This document shows positions 26,820-36,393 of a DNA stretch of 64,000 nt, piece by piece; position 1 is the first letter of the stretch, and each line of letters starts with the position of its first letter. The notes beneath the pieces were generated by a model. The model was given only the letters and a program-made list of their open reading frames with translations. It had not been told where the DNA came from and searched no databases. A program made the translations under genes and the position numbers. Origin of the DNA: Gramella jeungdoensis (lineage in GTDB: Bacteria; Bacteroidota; Bacteroidia; Flavobacteriales; Flavobacteriaceae); NCBI RefSeq assembly GCF_023805255.1, contig NZ_JAMSCK010000006.1, forward strand, positions 124,001 to 188,000, written 5' to 3'.

Positions 26820-27158
26820 ATGAACAATTATGAAACTGTTTTCATCTTGAATCCCGTTTTATCTGATGAGCAGATAAAGGAAACAGTTAAGAAATACGAA
26901 GATTTTCTTGTTTCGAAAGGGGCCGAGATGGTAGCTAAAGAAGATTGGGGGCTTAGAAAGCTTGCTTATCCAATCCAGCACAAAAAAAGTGGGTTCTACC
27001 ACTTATTCGAATTTAAGGCTCCTGGTGAAGTTATTGAGCCTTTGGAACTTGAGTTTAGAAGAGACGAGCGCATGATGCGTTATCTTACTGTGAAGTTAGA
27101 TAAGCACGCGATCGCCTGGGCTGAAAAAAGAAGAAAACGTAACAAGGAAAAAGCGTAA
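26820..27158 (+). CDS. rpsF: Ribosomal protein bS6
   Basis: 112 residues. [21 protein letters not shown] at the start and [21 protein letters not shown] in the middle are typical S6. It binds the central domain of 16S rRNA together with S18. First gene of the conserved rpsF-rpsR-rplI operon, three bases before rpsR. In many Bacteria a single-strand-binding protein gene lies between; it is absent here, as usual for Bacteroidota. Confidence 0.98.
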   Translation: MNNYETVFILNPVLSDEQIKETVKKYEDFLVSKGAEMVAKEDWGLRKLAYPIQHKKSGFYHLFEFKAPGEVIEPLELEFRRDERMMRYLTVKLDKHAIAWAEKRRKRNKEKA

Positions 27159-27160
27159 TC

Positions 27161-27460
27161 ATGGCAACATCTATTGAACAACAGGCAAAAGGAAAAAAAG
27201 ACGGAGAGATTAGATATCTAACTCCGCTTAATATAGAAACCACTACAAAGAAGAAGTACTGTAGGTTTAAGAGATCTGGTATCAAGTATGTAGATTACAA
27301 AGATCCTGATTTCTTAATGGGCTTTGTGAACGAACAGGGAAAATTATTACCCCGTCGTTTAACAGGTACTTCCTTGAAGTTCCAGAGAAAAGTGGCTACA
27401 GCCGTTAAGCGTGCTCGTCACTTAGCATTAATGCCTTATGTAGGTGATTTATTAAAATAA
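27161..27460 (+). CDS. rpsR: Ribosomal protein bS18
   Basis: 99 residues; the core [21 protein letters not shown] and [29 protein letters not shown] is standard S18. The N-terminal extension (about 28 residues) is a little longer than in E. coli and usual in this phylum. Lies between rpsF and rplI. Confidence 0.98.
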   Translation: MATSIEQQAKGKKDGEIRYLTPLNIETTTKKKYCRFKRSGIKYVDYKDPDFLMGFVNEQGKLLPRRLTGTSLKFQRKVATAVKRARHLALMPYVGDLLK

Positions 27461-27472
27461 AAAGAGGCAGTT

Positions 27473-27922
27473 ATGGAAGTGATACTTAAAAAAGACGTAG
27501 ATAACTTAGGTTTTAAAGACGACGTGGTATCCGTAAAAAACGGGTATGGTCGTAATTACCTTATACCTCAGGGTTTTGCTGAACTGGCAACTCCTTCTGC
27601 AAGAAAGGTTCTTGAAGAAACTTTAAAGCAGCGTGCTTATAAGGAACAAAAGCATATCGACGAAGCTAAAAAACAAGCTGAAAAACTTAACAGCCTTGAA
27701 ATCAGGCTTACTGCAAAAGCAGGGGCAGGTGATAAGTTGTTCGGTTCCATCACTAATGGAGATTTAGCTGATGCACTGGCAAAAGAAGGTGTAGAGATCG
27801 AAAAGAAATATATAAGCATCGCCGGTGGTAACATCAAACGTTTAGGACAGTACGAAGCAACTTTACGTTTTCATCGTGAAGTGGTTTCAAACTTTACCTT
27901 CGACGTTGTAGGAGAAGCTTAA
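27473..27922 (+). CDS. rplI: Ribosomal protein bL9
   Basis: 149 residues. The N-terminal domain has VEKxx-type start MEVILKKDVDNLGFKDDVVSV followed by KNGYGRNYLIPQGFAELAT, the L9 signature; a long connecting helix and a C-terminal domain with GSITNGDLADAL follow. It sits on the 50S L1-stalk base. Last gene of the operon and followed by a terminator. Confidence 0.98.
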   Translation: MEVILKKDVDNLGFKDDVVSVKNGYGRNYLIPQGFAELATPSARKVLEETLKQRAYKEQKHIDEAKKQAEKLNSLEIRLTAKAGAGDKLFGSITNGDLADALAKEGVEIEKKYISIAGGNIKRLGQYEATLRFHREVVSNFTFDVVGEA

Positions 27923-27941
27923 TTTATTTTACTCATAGCAT

Positions 27942-27973
27942 AAGCCTGCTCAAATTTTGAGTGGGCTTTTTTT
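27942..27973 (+). terminator. Rho-independent terminator of the rpsF operon
   Basis: Stem AAGCC-TGCTCAAA pairing with TTTGAGT-GGGCTT, with small mismatches, followed by TTTTTTT. Confidence 0.85.
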
Positions 27974-28071
27974 ATTTTAGTGAAACTGAATTTTGACTAT
28001 AGGCAAAATTCCTAGTTGAACTAATCCCGAAGAATTTCGGGAACTCATTAAAATTATGGAAAATCACCATT

Positions 28072-28545
28072 ATGAAATACGCAAGATTGACCAAAGAGCA
28101 GTTCGAGGAAATGCACCAGGAATTTATCAATTTCCTGGCAACACAATCTATAACTGCAGATGAATGGGAAAAGATCAAAAAAGAGAAGCCAAAGGTCGCT
28201 GAGGAGGAAATGGATATTTTTAGTGACCTAATCTGGGAAGGCGTTCTCAATAAAGTGGAATACCTTGAGCATTTTTCTCCGAACCAGATATTTCTTTTTC
28301 AAATTACAGCAGCCACCATCAATCTTATTGCTGTAAAGGTTGAGAATGGAGCAATAGATATTACTACCAGAGAAGGTTACTCCTGGTTACAGAATAATTT
28401 GCTGGATGATTCGGTAAATATCTATACTTCAACAAAAGCGATAAGTGAAGATAGAAATAAGGATATTTTTGCGCTTATTAAACAGGGAGCGAATATCACG
28501 AAAGGAGAGCTTTATAAGTATTTTGAAAACGTGGTTCAGGACTAA
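28072..28545 (+). CDS. DUF6495 family protein
   Basis: 157 residues, soluble, acidic. It begins MKYARLTKEQFEEMHQEFINF, with ITADEWEKIKKEKPKVAEEEMDIFSDLIWEGVL, a pattern I associate with the Bacteroidota-only DUF6495 family. The C-terminal half has ELYKYFENVV. No signal peptide or membrane segment. It follows the ribosomal operon terminator by about 100 bases and has a perfect CCCGAA / TTCGGG inverted repeat (28027-28042) in its leader. Function unknown. Confidence 0.7.
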   Translation: MKYARLTKEQFEEMHQEFINFLATQSITADEWEKIKKEKPKVAEEEMDIFSDLIWEGVLNKVEYLEHFSPNQIFLFQITAATINLIAVKVENGAIDITTREGYSWLQNNLLDDSVNIYTSTKAISEDRNKDIFALIKQGANITKGELYKYFENVVQD

Positions 28546-28686
28546 TAATTAGACAATTTGAAAATGCATCTATAATTTAATAAACGAATTAAGCAATGAA
28601 GCTATTCTTAACTTGATGCGCATTAAAAGAGAAAAGCTTTAGAATTTCACTTTCAAATCTTCAAATTGGTAAGTTTTCAAATTAGT

Positions 28687-29925
28687 TTATTCATAACGCA
28701 GTGACTCAATAGGATCCTGCTTAGCTGCCTTTGCTGCCGGATAACTGCCGGCCAGAATAGCAACCAGGACGGTAATTCCGGTTGCCCATAGCATGGCTTT
28801 CCACGGAGTGGTAAAATTGAAATCCAGGGAACTTGAAACTATATAGCCAATTGTTATCCCCAGTATTATCCCGAGTAAACCACCAATCTGTCCGATAACA
28901 AGCGTTTCCAGGAAGAACTGAGTGGCGATAGTATTCTTTTTTGCTCCTAGAGCCTTTCTAACACCTATTTCACGGGTTCTTTCGGTTACAGTTACCAGCA
29001 TGATGTTCATAAGAGCGATAGAAGAACCAAAAATGGTAATTATGGAGATGATCCAGGCTGCTATATTAAGCGCGCCGGTTATTCTAAGTATACGGTTTAT
29101 AAGGTCATCGCTTCTTTCCAGCCCAAAATTATTTTCTTCTTTTGGACTTAGTCCCCGAATATTTCGGAAAGTAATAATAGCTTCATCCATTGCCGCATCC
29201 AATACTTCCTTGTCTTCTACCTTCACGCTAAGGCTGTAATTGATATTAGGTTGCGAAAAAAGGGAACGCGCATGCTGAATGGGAATAAATACACGCAGAT
29301 CCTGATTGTTTCCAAAAGTACTTCCTTTTGATTCCAGAACACCGATTACCTTAAACTTTGCTCCCCGAATGCTGATGGTCTTATTCATCGGGTCAAAACC
29401 TTTGAATATTCCATCCTTAAAATCGGAGCCTATCACTGCTACATTATTATTGTTCTTTATGTCAAAAACATTGAACTCTCTCCCGCTTTCAACTTCAAGT
29501 CCCGAATTTTCCAGATAATATTCATTTACTCCCATCACCGAAATTTCAGGATCGGTCTTTTCATTCTCATATTTAATTTCTGCTGAACTGGTTCCGGTGA
29601 AAGAAATGGCGGTTTCTGTAAAAGGATATTCATACTTTTCTTCAAACTCCCTGACTTCCCTGTAGCTGATTATAGGATTTATCTTCCTTTCTTCGTTTCC
29701 GAAGCTCTGGGTACGAAATTCATAGCGCTGAATATTGAAGGTGTTGGCTCCCATAGAGGCAAAATCCTTGCTGATCGTGTTTTCAAGCGCCGCTACGGCA
29801 CTTAAAATCCCTACGAGGGCAGTTATTCCAATCGCAATGATAAGTACAGTAAGAATGGTTCTTAATGATTGACTCCTTATGGAGTTAAGTGCGATCCTTA
29901 TATTTTCCCGAAGGAGTGAAAACAT
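28687..29925 (-). CDS. MacB-type ABC transporter permease
   Basis: 412 residues with four membrane segments: one near the N-terminus (about 20-44), then a periplasmic MacB core domain (to about 285), then three segments with an FtsX-type region (RTREIGVRKALGAKKNTIATQFFLETLVI and SYPAAKAAKQDPIESLRYE at the end). The MacB group moves lipoproteins, antibiotics or siderophores from the inner membrane outward. The ATPase is not encoded next to it in this window. Read toward lower coordinates, divergent from hisS. Confidence 0.9.
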   Translation of the reverse strand: MFSLLRENIRIALNSIRSQSLRTILTVLIIAIGITALVGILSAVAALENTISKDFASMGANTFNIQRYEFRTQSFGNEERKINPIISYREVREFEEKYEYPFTETAISFTGTSSAEIKYENEKTDPEISVMGVNEYYLENSGLEVESGREFNVFDIKNNNNVAVIGSDFKDGIFKGFDPMNKTISIRGAKFKVIGVLESKGSTFGNNQDLRVFIPIQHARSLFSQPNINYSLSVKVEDKEVLDAAMDEAIITFRNIRGLSPKEENNFGLERSDDLINRILRITGALNIAAWIISIITIFGSSIALMNIMLVTVTERTREIGVRKALGAKKNTIATQFFLETLVIGQIGGLLGIILGITIGYIVSSSLDFNFTTPWKAMLWATGITVLVAILAGSYPAAKAAKQDPIESLRYE

Positions 29926-29994
29926 GTGGCTGATTTTCGGTCTTATCGGTTAGACTATAAAATTAGAACTTTGTTACTTAAAATTTCAAATTTG

Positions 29995-30024
29995 TTTGGG
30001 TTCGCTTAAAAATTAAGATATTTG
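29995..30024 (+). promoter_or_regulatory. Likely promoter of hisS
   Basis: TTTG at 29995-29998, 18-base spacer, GATATTTG at 30017-30024 (one mismatch to TAnnTTTG). It lies 36 bases before the hisS ATG. Confidence 0.5.
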
Positions 30025-30059
30025 CAATCCTAAATAGCAAATTCAGCTTAATACAGATC

Positions 30060-31433
30060 ATGGCACAAAAACCATCCATACCAAAAGGTACAAGGGATTT
30101 TTCACCGGAAGAAGTCGCAAAGCGAAACTATATTTTTGAGACCATCAAAAGGCAATTCAAAAGATTCGGTTTTCAGCCGATAGAAACTCCAAGTTTTGAG
30201 AATTCTTCAACCCTTATGGGAAAATATGGTGATGAAGGTGACCGGCTGATCTTTAAGATCCTTAATTCAGGGGATTTTTTAAGAAAAGCTGATAAAGATG
30301 CTCTGGATGAAAAGGACAGCATTAAGCTGACGCCTTCTATCAGTGAGAAAGCATTGCGTTACGATCTAACGGTGCCTTTTGCCCGTTATGTGGTGCAACA
30401 TCAAAATGAGATCGAATTTCCATTTAAGCGCTACCAGATACAGCCGGTTTGGAGAGCTGACCGTCCTCAAAAAGGCAGGTTCAGGGAATTCTTTCAGTGT
30501 GATGCCGATGTTGTAGGCAGTAAAAGTCTTTGGCAGGAGGTTGAATTTGTACAATTGTATGATTCGGTTTTTAATGGTCTAGGCCTTGAAGGTGTCACAA
30601 TTAAGATCAATAACCGTAAAGTTCTTTCAGGTTTTGCCGAAGTGATTGGAGAAAAGGATAAGCTGATAGATTTTACGGTGGCCCTGGATAAGCTTGACAA
30701 AATAGGCGAGGAAGGAGTTAAAAAGGAAATGCGCGAGAAAGGAATCTCTGAGGAAGCAATCAAAAAACTTCAGCCAATATTTAATCTTCAGGGAACTTTT
30801 TCTGATAAGATCAAAGGTCTGAAAACAATTTTGGAAACTTCTGAAATAGGACGAAAAGGAATTGAAGAGCTCGAATTCATTCAGAATGCAATAGAAGAGA
30901 TGCCTTTGAAAATTGCCAAACTGGATCTTGATGTGACCCTGGCAAGAGGACTGAACTATTATACAGGTGCGATCTACGAGGTAGCCGCTCCGGAAGCTGT
31001 GAAAATGGGTTCTATAGGAGGAGGTGGCCGTTATGATGATCTTACGGGTATTTTTGGCCTGAAAGATATGAGCGGGATAGGGATTTCCTTTGGTCTTGAC
31101 CGCATCTATCTCGTACTTGAAGAACTAGATCTTTTTCCCGAAACCGTTACACAGAATACAAAAGTCCTTTTTATCAATTTTGGAGATAAGGAAGCCATGT
31201 ATGCTATGAAGGCGGTTGAAAAATTGCGTAATGAGAACATTGTGGCAGAACTCTATCCTGATTCGGCTAAAATGGGAAAACAGATGAAATATGCCGATAA
31301 AAGGGATATTCCTTATGTGGTTCTGGCAGGAGAAGAAGAAATGAGTCAGCAAAAATTCACCTTAAAGCACATGAAGTCTGGTGAACAATCCAGTCTTTCT
31401 CTTGAAGAGCTGAAGCAGAAACTTAACAGCTAG
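30060..31433 (+). CDS. hisS: Histidyl-tRNA synthetase
   Basis: 457 residues. Class II motifs are present: [11 protein letters not shown] at the N-terminus, [13 protein letters not shown] (motif 1/2 region), [18 protein letters not shown] (motif 2), [19 protein letters not shown] and GGGRYDDL (HisA box), and the [18 protein letters not shown] motif 3. A C-terminal anticodon-binding domain (about 370-450) closes it. Normal length; single gene with its own promoter. Confidence 0.97.
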   Translation: MAQKPSIPKGTRDFSPEEVAKRNYIFETIKRQFKRFGFQPIETPSFENSSTLMGKYGDEGDRLIFKILNSGDFLRKADKDALDEKDSIKLTPSISEKALRYDLTVPFARYVVQHQNEIEFPFKRYQIQPVWRADRPQKGRFREFFQCDADVVGSKSLWQEVEFVQLYDSVFNGLGLEGVTIKINNRKVLSGFAEVIGEKDKLIDFTVALDKLDKIGEEGVKKEMREKGISEEAIKKLQPIFNLQGTFSDKIKGLKTILETSEIGRKGIEELEFIQNAIEEMPLKIAKLDLDVTLARGLNYYTGAIYEVAAPEAVKMGSIGGGGRYDDLTGIFGLKDMSGIGISFGLDRIYLVLEELDLFPETVTQNTKVLFINFGDKEAMYAMKAVEKLRNENIVAELYPDSAKMGKQMKYADKRDIPYVVLAGEEEMSQQKFTLKHMKSGEQSSLSLEELKQKLNS

Positions 31434-31539
31434 GAGTTCAGGTTCTTAGGTTATTTTAATTATCGAATAGTTAATCTTCTGATTATCATTCATATATTTA
31501 CTTATTCTTAGCAGCTTATAGCTGATTATTATCATGTTC

Positions 31540-31579
31540 CCAGATCTTTTTTAAGTCTATCTTAGGTTAAAAAATCTGG
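31540..31579 (+). promoter_or_regulatory. Leader hairpin immediately upstream of mlaE
   Basis: CCAGATCTTTTTTAA (31540-31554) pairs with TTAAAAAATCTGG (31567-31579) around a 12-base loop with a single bulge, ending three bases before the mlaE ATG at 31583. It could mask the start region in the message or reflect an operator. No T-run follows the stem, so it is not a classical terminator. Confidence 0.45.
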
Positions 31580-31582
31580 AAT

Positions 31583-32365
31583 ATGGTGGCTTCTAATACC
31601 GTATGGGATAACGTAAAAAGCTTTTTTGAAGAAATAGGGGATATTGCCTATTTCACAGGCCGCTTTTTCCGAGAAGTATTCAAACCTCCTTTTGAGTTCA
31701 GAGAATTATTGCGACAGTGTTATAACATGGGGAATCGCTCCATGTTACTGGTTGGCGTAACGGGATTCATTCTAGGGCTTGTCTTTACTTTGCAATCAAG
31801 ACCTACCTTAATGCAATTTGGAGCCGAATCCTGGATGCCTTCGATGGTGAGTATTTCCATAGTAAGGGAAATAGGGCCGGTAATTATCGCCCTTATATGC
31901 GCCGGTAGAATAGGTTCCGGTATCGGGGCTGAACTAGGTTCCATGAGGGTGACAGAGCAAATCGATGCCATGGAAGTTTCCGGGACCAACCCATTTAAAT
32001 TTCTGGTGGTTACCCGAATTGTAGCTGCCACCTTAATGCTGCCTTTATTGATTCTTTTGGGAGATGCCATAGCACTTCTGGGATCTGCCTTGGTAGAGAA
32101 TATTAAGGGGGAGGTTTCATTTTTACTGTATTTCAACCAGGTATTTGATTCTTTGAAATTCTCTGATCTTATTCCTGCTACGATCAAATCCTTTTTCTTC
32201 GGTTTTGCTATCGGACTGGTAGGCTGTTACAAGGGATACTATTGTTCAAAAGGGACGGTAGGTGTAGGAGAGGCTTCAAATGCGGCAGTAGTATATACCT
32301 CCATGCTGCTCTTTGTGATCGACTTTATTGCTGTTTTTGTAACCGATATATTCTTTGGAATCTGA
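31583..32365 (+). CDS. mlaE: MlaE-family lipid ABC transporter permease
   Basis: 260 residues, about five membrane segments. Family landmarks: FILGLVFTLQSRPTLMQFGAE, then REIGPVIIALICAGRIGSGIGAELGSMRVTEQIDAMEV (the conserved amphipathic stretch of MlaE/YrbE), and SFFFGFAIGLVGCYKG. With MlaF and MlaD next door it makes the inner-membrane MCE complex that moves phospholipids across the periplasm to maintain outer-membrane asymmetry. MlaB and MlaC are not adjacent, as usual in this phylum. Confidence 0.93.
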   Translation: MVASNTVWDNVKSFFEEIGDIAYFTGRFFREVFKPPFEFRELLRQCYNMGNRSMLLVGVTGFILGLVFTLQSRPTLMQFGAESWMPSMVSISIVREIGPVIIALICAGRIGSGIGAELGSMRVTEQIDAMEVSGTNPFKFLVVTRIVAATLMLPLLILLGDAIALLGSALVENIKGEVSFLLYFNQVFDSLKFSDLIPATIKSFFFGFAIGLVGCYKGYYCSKGTVGVGEASNAAVVYTSMLLFVIDFIAVFVTDIFFGI

Positions 32366-33117
32366 TGAAACTGGAAAACGGCATAGCACCCATTCTTGAG
32401 ATAAAAGATCTTAAAAAGACCTTTGGAGGGAACGAAGTTCTAAATGGCTTTAATCTGGAGCTGTATAAGGGTGAGAATCTTGTGGTGATGGGAAAATCGG
32501 GGGCGGGAAAATCAGTAATGATAAAATGTTTGGTGGGTCTTATGCGGGCCAATAGCGGAAGTATTAAAATAAAGGATCAGGATATTACACAACTCAGGCA
32601 GGAAGACCTGGATATATTGCGAACCCATATAGGTTTTTTGTTCCAGGGAAGTGCCTTATATGATTCGATGACGGTTCGGGAAAACCTTCTGTTTCCTTTA
32701 AGGAGGCATAAGAAACGACTTCAATTAAAGGAAAAATCGGAGACCCTGGTTCGTGAGGCCCTAAGCAATGTAGGTCTTGAACATACCATAGACCTGATGC
32801 CTGCCGAATTATCGGGAGGGATGCAGAGAAGGGTAGCGCTGGCCCGTGCACTTATTCTGAAGCCTGAGATCATATTATATGATGAACCTACTACGGGACT
32901 GGACCCAATAACTTCTAAAGAGATCATTCAGTTAATGAGGAATGTGCAGGATACATATGATACCTCGTCGCTAATTATAACCCACGATGTTGATTGCGCC
33001 AGGGTGATCTCTAACAGAATGATATTACTGGTGGACGGGATTAATTATGCCGAAGGAACCTTTCCGGAGTTATCGAATTCTAAAGACCCAAAGGTTCAGG
33101 CTTTTTTTAAAAATTAA
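32365..33117 (+). CDS. mlaF: MlaF-family lipid ABC transporter ATPase
   Basis: 250 residues from the ATG at 32365, which overlaps the mlaE stop by one base (TGATG); an upstream in-frame alternative would lie wholly inside mlaE. Walker A is GKSGAGKS, the signature is ELSGGMQRR, Walker B is ILYDEPTTGLDP, and the H-loop is IITHD. It is the energising subunit for MlaE. Stop and the next start overlap again (TAATG), consistent with coupled translation of the three genes. Confidence 0.93.
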   Translation: MKLENGIAPILEIKDLKKTFGGNEVLNGFNLELYKGENLVVMGKSGAGKSVMIKCLVGLMRANSGSIKIKDQDITQLRQEDLDILRTHIGFLFQGSALYDSMTVRENLLFPLRRHKKRLQLKEKSETLVREALSNVGLEHTIDLMPAELSGGMQRRVALARALILKPEIILYDEPTTGLDPITSKEIIQLMRNVQDTYDTSSLIITHDVDCARVISNRMILLVDGINYAEGTFPELSNSKDPKVQAFFKN

Positions 33118-34115
33118 TGATCATGGAAAAATCGACTTCACAACGAATAAGATTAGGTGTTTTTGTGGTTTTAGGCACATTGGTACTCATTTCAGCACTA
33201 TACTACATAGGTAATAGGCAACATCTTTTTACTAAGAACATTCCTGTCTTTGCAGAATTTGAAAATGTAAATGGTTTGCAAATTGGGAATAATGTTCGTT
33301 ACTCCGGGATCAATGTGGGTAACGTAAGTAAAATAGAAATGCTGGCAGAATCACGTATTCTGGTGCAGATGATGGTGGAGGAGTCTACCGGAAAATTTAT
33401 TAAAAAAGATGCCATTGCCACCGTTGGTACAGATGGTCTGGTTGGTAGTATGGTGGTGAATATTTTGCCAGGAAAGGAAAATTTAGCCTCAATTAAACCT
33501 GGTGATACCATAGCGTCTTATAGCCGTATTGGTGCTGATGATATGTTGTCTACCCTTAACGTAACCAATGAAAATGCTGCTTTGCTCACCTCAGATCTTT
33601 TAAAGATCACCAATAAGATACTGGAAGGCAAAGGGACTCTGGGAGTGCTGGTTAGTGATTCTACACTAGCTAAGAATATTAAGCAAACACTTCTGAACCT
33701 GCAGGAGACGAGCAGGCAGACGACTATAGCAATGAGCAAGATCAATAGGGAATTAGCCGATTTAAACATCGATGAAAGCCTGGCCGGAACCTTATTCAAG
33801 GATACACTGTCCCGAAACCGAATAGAGAATATTATAATGAAACTGGATACAACCAGTAGCCACATTGCCGGTATCACTAAAAATGTAGAAACTATGATTA
33901 ATCGTATCGATAATGGTGAAGGTGCCCTGAATTATTTGACCCAGGATCAGGAGCTGGTGCAGAATATTGACACTACTTTATTTTATATAAAACAATCCTC
34001 CATAAAACTTGATGAAAATATGGAAGCTCTCAGAGATAATTTCCTGTTTCGCGGTTATTTCAGGCGACTGGAGCGCCAGGAAAGAAGAGCGATGAAGAAA
34101 GCTATGAAAGATTAA
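33117..34115 (+). CDS. mlaD: MlaD-family MCE-domain protein
   Basis: 332 residues. One N-terminal membrane segment (about 13-28: LGVFVVLGTLVLISALYYIG), then an MCE domain (roughly 40-120) beginning PVFAEFENVNGLQIGNNVRYSGINVGNV, and a long helical C-terminal part. The MCE domain forms the hexameric periplasmic ring through which lipids pass. The start at 33117 overlaps the mlaF stop; an alternative ATG lies two codons later. Last gene of the mla operon. Confidence 0.92.
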   Translation: MIMEKSTSQRIRLGVFVVLGTLVLISALYYIGNRQHLFTKNIPVFAEFENVNGLQIGNNVRYSGINVGNVSKIEMLAESRILVQMMVEESTGKFIKKDAIATVGTDGLVGSMVVNILPGKENLASIKPGDTIASYSRIGADDMLSTLNVTNENAALLTSDLLKITNKILEGKGTLGVLVSDSTLAKNIKQTLLNLQETSRQTTIAMSKINRELADLNIDESLAGTLFKDTLSRNRIENIIMKLDTTSSHIAGITKNVETMINRIDNGEGALNYLTQDQELVQNIDTTLFYIKQSSIKLDENMEALRDNFLFRGYFRRLERQERRAMKKAMKD

Positions 34116-34136
34116 AGCTCCGAAGTTTAGGTCAAA

Positions 34137-35084
34137 TTAGGAACTTACTTTATTAAGCAAATCCATTTCATCAGAACTTAATTCTGTTCTAATTGCCTCC
34201 TTAAAAGATTTTAGGTGTTCAGGTTTGGTAGCGCTGGCAATGGGTGCCGTGATACCCGGTCTTTGCATAATCCATCTTAAAGCCACTGCTGCCTGGGAGA
34301 TATTATGATGATCTGAAACATCTTTTAGTGCCTTCAATACCTCTTTACCTTTTTCATTAAAATACTCCTGTAGGAATTTTTCGCGGTCCCTTCCCTCAAT
34401 ATCTTCTTCAGTACTGTATTTCCCCGTAAGGAAGCCACTTGCTAATGAGAAATAACTGGTCACCCCCATATTGTTCTCATGACAGATTTTCTGAAGTTTT
34501 CCTTCAAATTTCTCTCGTTGCATAAGACTGTATTCGGGCTGGGAAACCTCATATTTAGGCAGATTCTTATTTCTTGAGGCTTTAAGTGAGGCTTCCAGTC
34601 TTTCGATAGATATATTAGAAGCTCCAATATACCTCACTTTACCCTGATCTATCAATATCTGATAGGCTTTCAGTGTTTCTTCAACGGGCGTTCTATCATC
34701 ATCCCAATGGGTAAAATAAAGGTCGATATAATCTGTTTGAAGACGTTGTAATGAATCTTCAGCAGCCTTTAGAATATAGTCCTTTGAAATATCCCTTCCT
34801 TCTTTTCCTGGGTTGGAACCGACCTTGGTTGCGATTAACATTTTATCCCGGTTACCACGTTCTTTCATCCATTTCCCTATAATAGTTTCAGATTCACCTC
34901 CCTTATTTCCAGGAGCCCAGTGAGAATAGGAGTCGGCCGTATCTATCATATTGATCCCCATATCAAAGAGTTGATCCAGTAACCCAAATGATTCTTTCTC
35001 ATTTACTGTCCATCCAAATACATTTCCTCCAAAAATAATGGGAGGTGCTTTAAGTTCTGTTTCTCCGAGTCTTTTGTATTCCAT
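34137..35084 (-). CDS. Aldo/keto reductase
   Basis: 315 residues, the usual size of the (beta/alpha)8 AKR family. The tetrad is visible: Asp and Tyr in IDTADSYSHW, Lys in IATKVG, and His in FTHWDDD. NADPH-binding features are near the C-terminus (APIASATKPEHLKS). The natural substrate is unknown. It is divergent from the SDR-VKOR-SPW operon, sharing a 229-base gap, which may indicate linked regulation. Confidence 0.9.
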   Translation of the reverse strand: MEYKRLGETELKAPPIIFGGNVFGWTVNEKESFGLLDQLFDMGINMIDTADSYSHWAPGNKGGESETIIGKWMKERGNRDKMLIATKVGSNPGKEGRDISKDYILKAAEDSLQRLQTDYIDLYFTHWDDDRTPVEETLKAYQILIDQGKVRYIGASNISIERLEASLKASRNKNLPKYEVSQPEYSLMQREKFEGKLQKICHENNMGVTSYFSLASGFLTGKYSTEEDIEGRDREKFLQEYFNEKGKEVLKALKDVSDHHNISQAAVALRWIMQRPGITAPIASATKPEHLKSFKEAIRTELSSDEMDLLNKVSS

Positions 35085-35313
35085 TGCTTTAACTTTTGAT
35101 ATTTAAAATAAGAAATAGCATGAGAGAAGCTTTAGATTTAGAATTTTTTAACTCTATCTAAGAAATTTTACTCTCTGAAGGTTAAAGATAAGTTGGATTA
35201 TAATAAAGTTTGGTTAATTCAGCAGTTTATAGGAAGGTAAACTTTGTTCTTGATGCTGGTAATTTCTAAATTTAAATGAATCAATAATCTAATCAAAACT
35301 AACTACCAGAGAT

Positions 35314-36393
35314 ATGGATGAGATCATTGACCACCCTGAAAGAGGTGCAAGGACCGAAGACAAAGAAGTAGTAATTATTAGTGGGAGTAGCGGACTGGTT
35401 GGTTTTCCGCTTATTGAAAGGCTGGCTGAGAATTACAGGGTTGTTGGCCTGGATCGATTAGGCCCGCCATATCCACCCTTACAGGCCGAATGTGTGAATT
35501 TTGATATAACCGATGAAAAGGCTATTGATGCCGCTATGGAAAGGATTCGATACGGCTATGGTAGTAAAATAGCATCGGTGATACATCTGGCGGCTTATTA
35601 TAGTTTTAATACTAAAGATAGTCCGGGTTATGATGAGATCAATATAAAAGGTACACAGAAGTTCCTCAACCAGTTACAGGACTTTGAAGTGGACCAGTTC
35701 ATTTATGCCAGTTCCAACCTGATATATAAACCCACTAAACCCGGCAGGAAGATCAATGAGGATTGTCCCGTGGAAGCGAATTGGGGTTATCCGGAATCTA
35801 AGATTATTACAGAAGAATTAATAAGAGAGAACAACAACGATATTGATACTGTTTTCTTAAGAATCGCCGGTGTATACGATGAAGAAGGACATTCAATCCC
35901 TATCGGTCAGCAGATTAAGCGTATATATGAAAAAGAACTGGTAAGTCATTTTTATTCCGGAGAACTTAACCATGGAAATGTTTTTGTCCACCTTGAAGAT
36001 GTTTTGGATGCAATTCTGAAGACTGTTGAGCGAAGAAATAAGCTACCTCATGAGATCGCAATAAATATAGGTGAACCTAGCACACCAACTTACAAAGAAT
36101 TGCAGAATGCGATAGGAAAACATATACATGGTGAAGAATGGAATACTTACGAAATGCCGAAAGGTATAGCTAAGGCAGGTGCGTGGGCCAGGGATTTGGT
36201 TGGAGACCCCTTTATAAAACCCTGGATGATAGACCGTGCAGATGATCATTATGAATTGGATATTAGCAGGGCCAGGGAATATCTGGATTGGGAGCCAAAA
36301 CACAGAGTTATGGATACTCTTCCCGCCATTATTGAAAATCTCAAAAGAGATCCTGAGGCATGGTATAAAGAAAATGATCTGAAATATGAGTAA
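35314..36393 (+). CDS. NAD-dependent epimerase/dehydratase, extended SDR family
   Basis: 359 residues. The Rossmann glycine motif is SGSSGLVGFPL (about residues 24-34) and the catalytic Tyr-x-x-x-Lys is YPESK after NWG. A late region with AREYLDWEPKHRVMDTLP is typical for extended SDRs acting on nucleotide sugars or related compounds. First gene of an operon: its stop overlaps the next start by eight bases. The company of a VKOR-like and an SPW protein suggests a membrane-linked redox task, which is inference. Confidence 0.85.
   Translation: MDEIIDHPERGARTEDKEVVIISGSSGLVGFPLIERLAENYRVVGLDRLGPPYPPLQAECVNFDITDEKAIDAAMERIRYGYGSKIASVIHLAAYYSFNTKDSPGYDEINIKGTQKFLNQLQDFEVDQFIYASSNLIYKPTKPGRKINEDCPVEANWGYPESKIITEELIRENNNDIDTVFLRIAGVYDEEGHSIPIGQQIKRIYEKELVSHFYSGELNHGNVFVHLEDVLDAILKTVERRNKLPHEIAINIGEPSTPTYKELQNAIGKHIHGEEWNTYEMPKGIAKAGAWARDLVGDPFIKPWMIDRADDHYELDISRAREYLDWEPKHRVMDTLPAIIENLKRDPEAWYKENDLKYE

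Noticed and set aside
28546-28686. AATTTGAAAA / TTTTCAAATT inverted repeat in the gap after the DUF6495 gene
   Set aside because: Only ten AT-rich bases match; expected by chance in such sequence.
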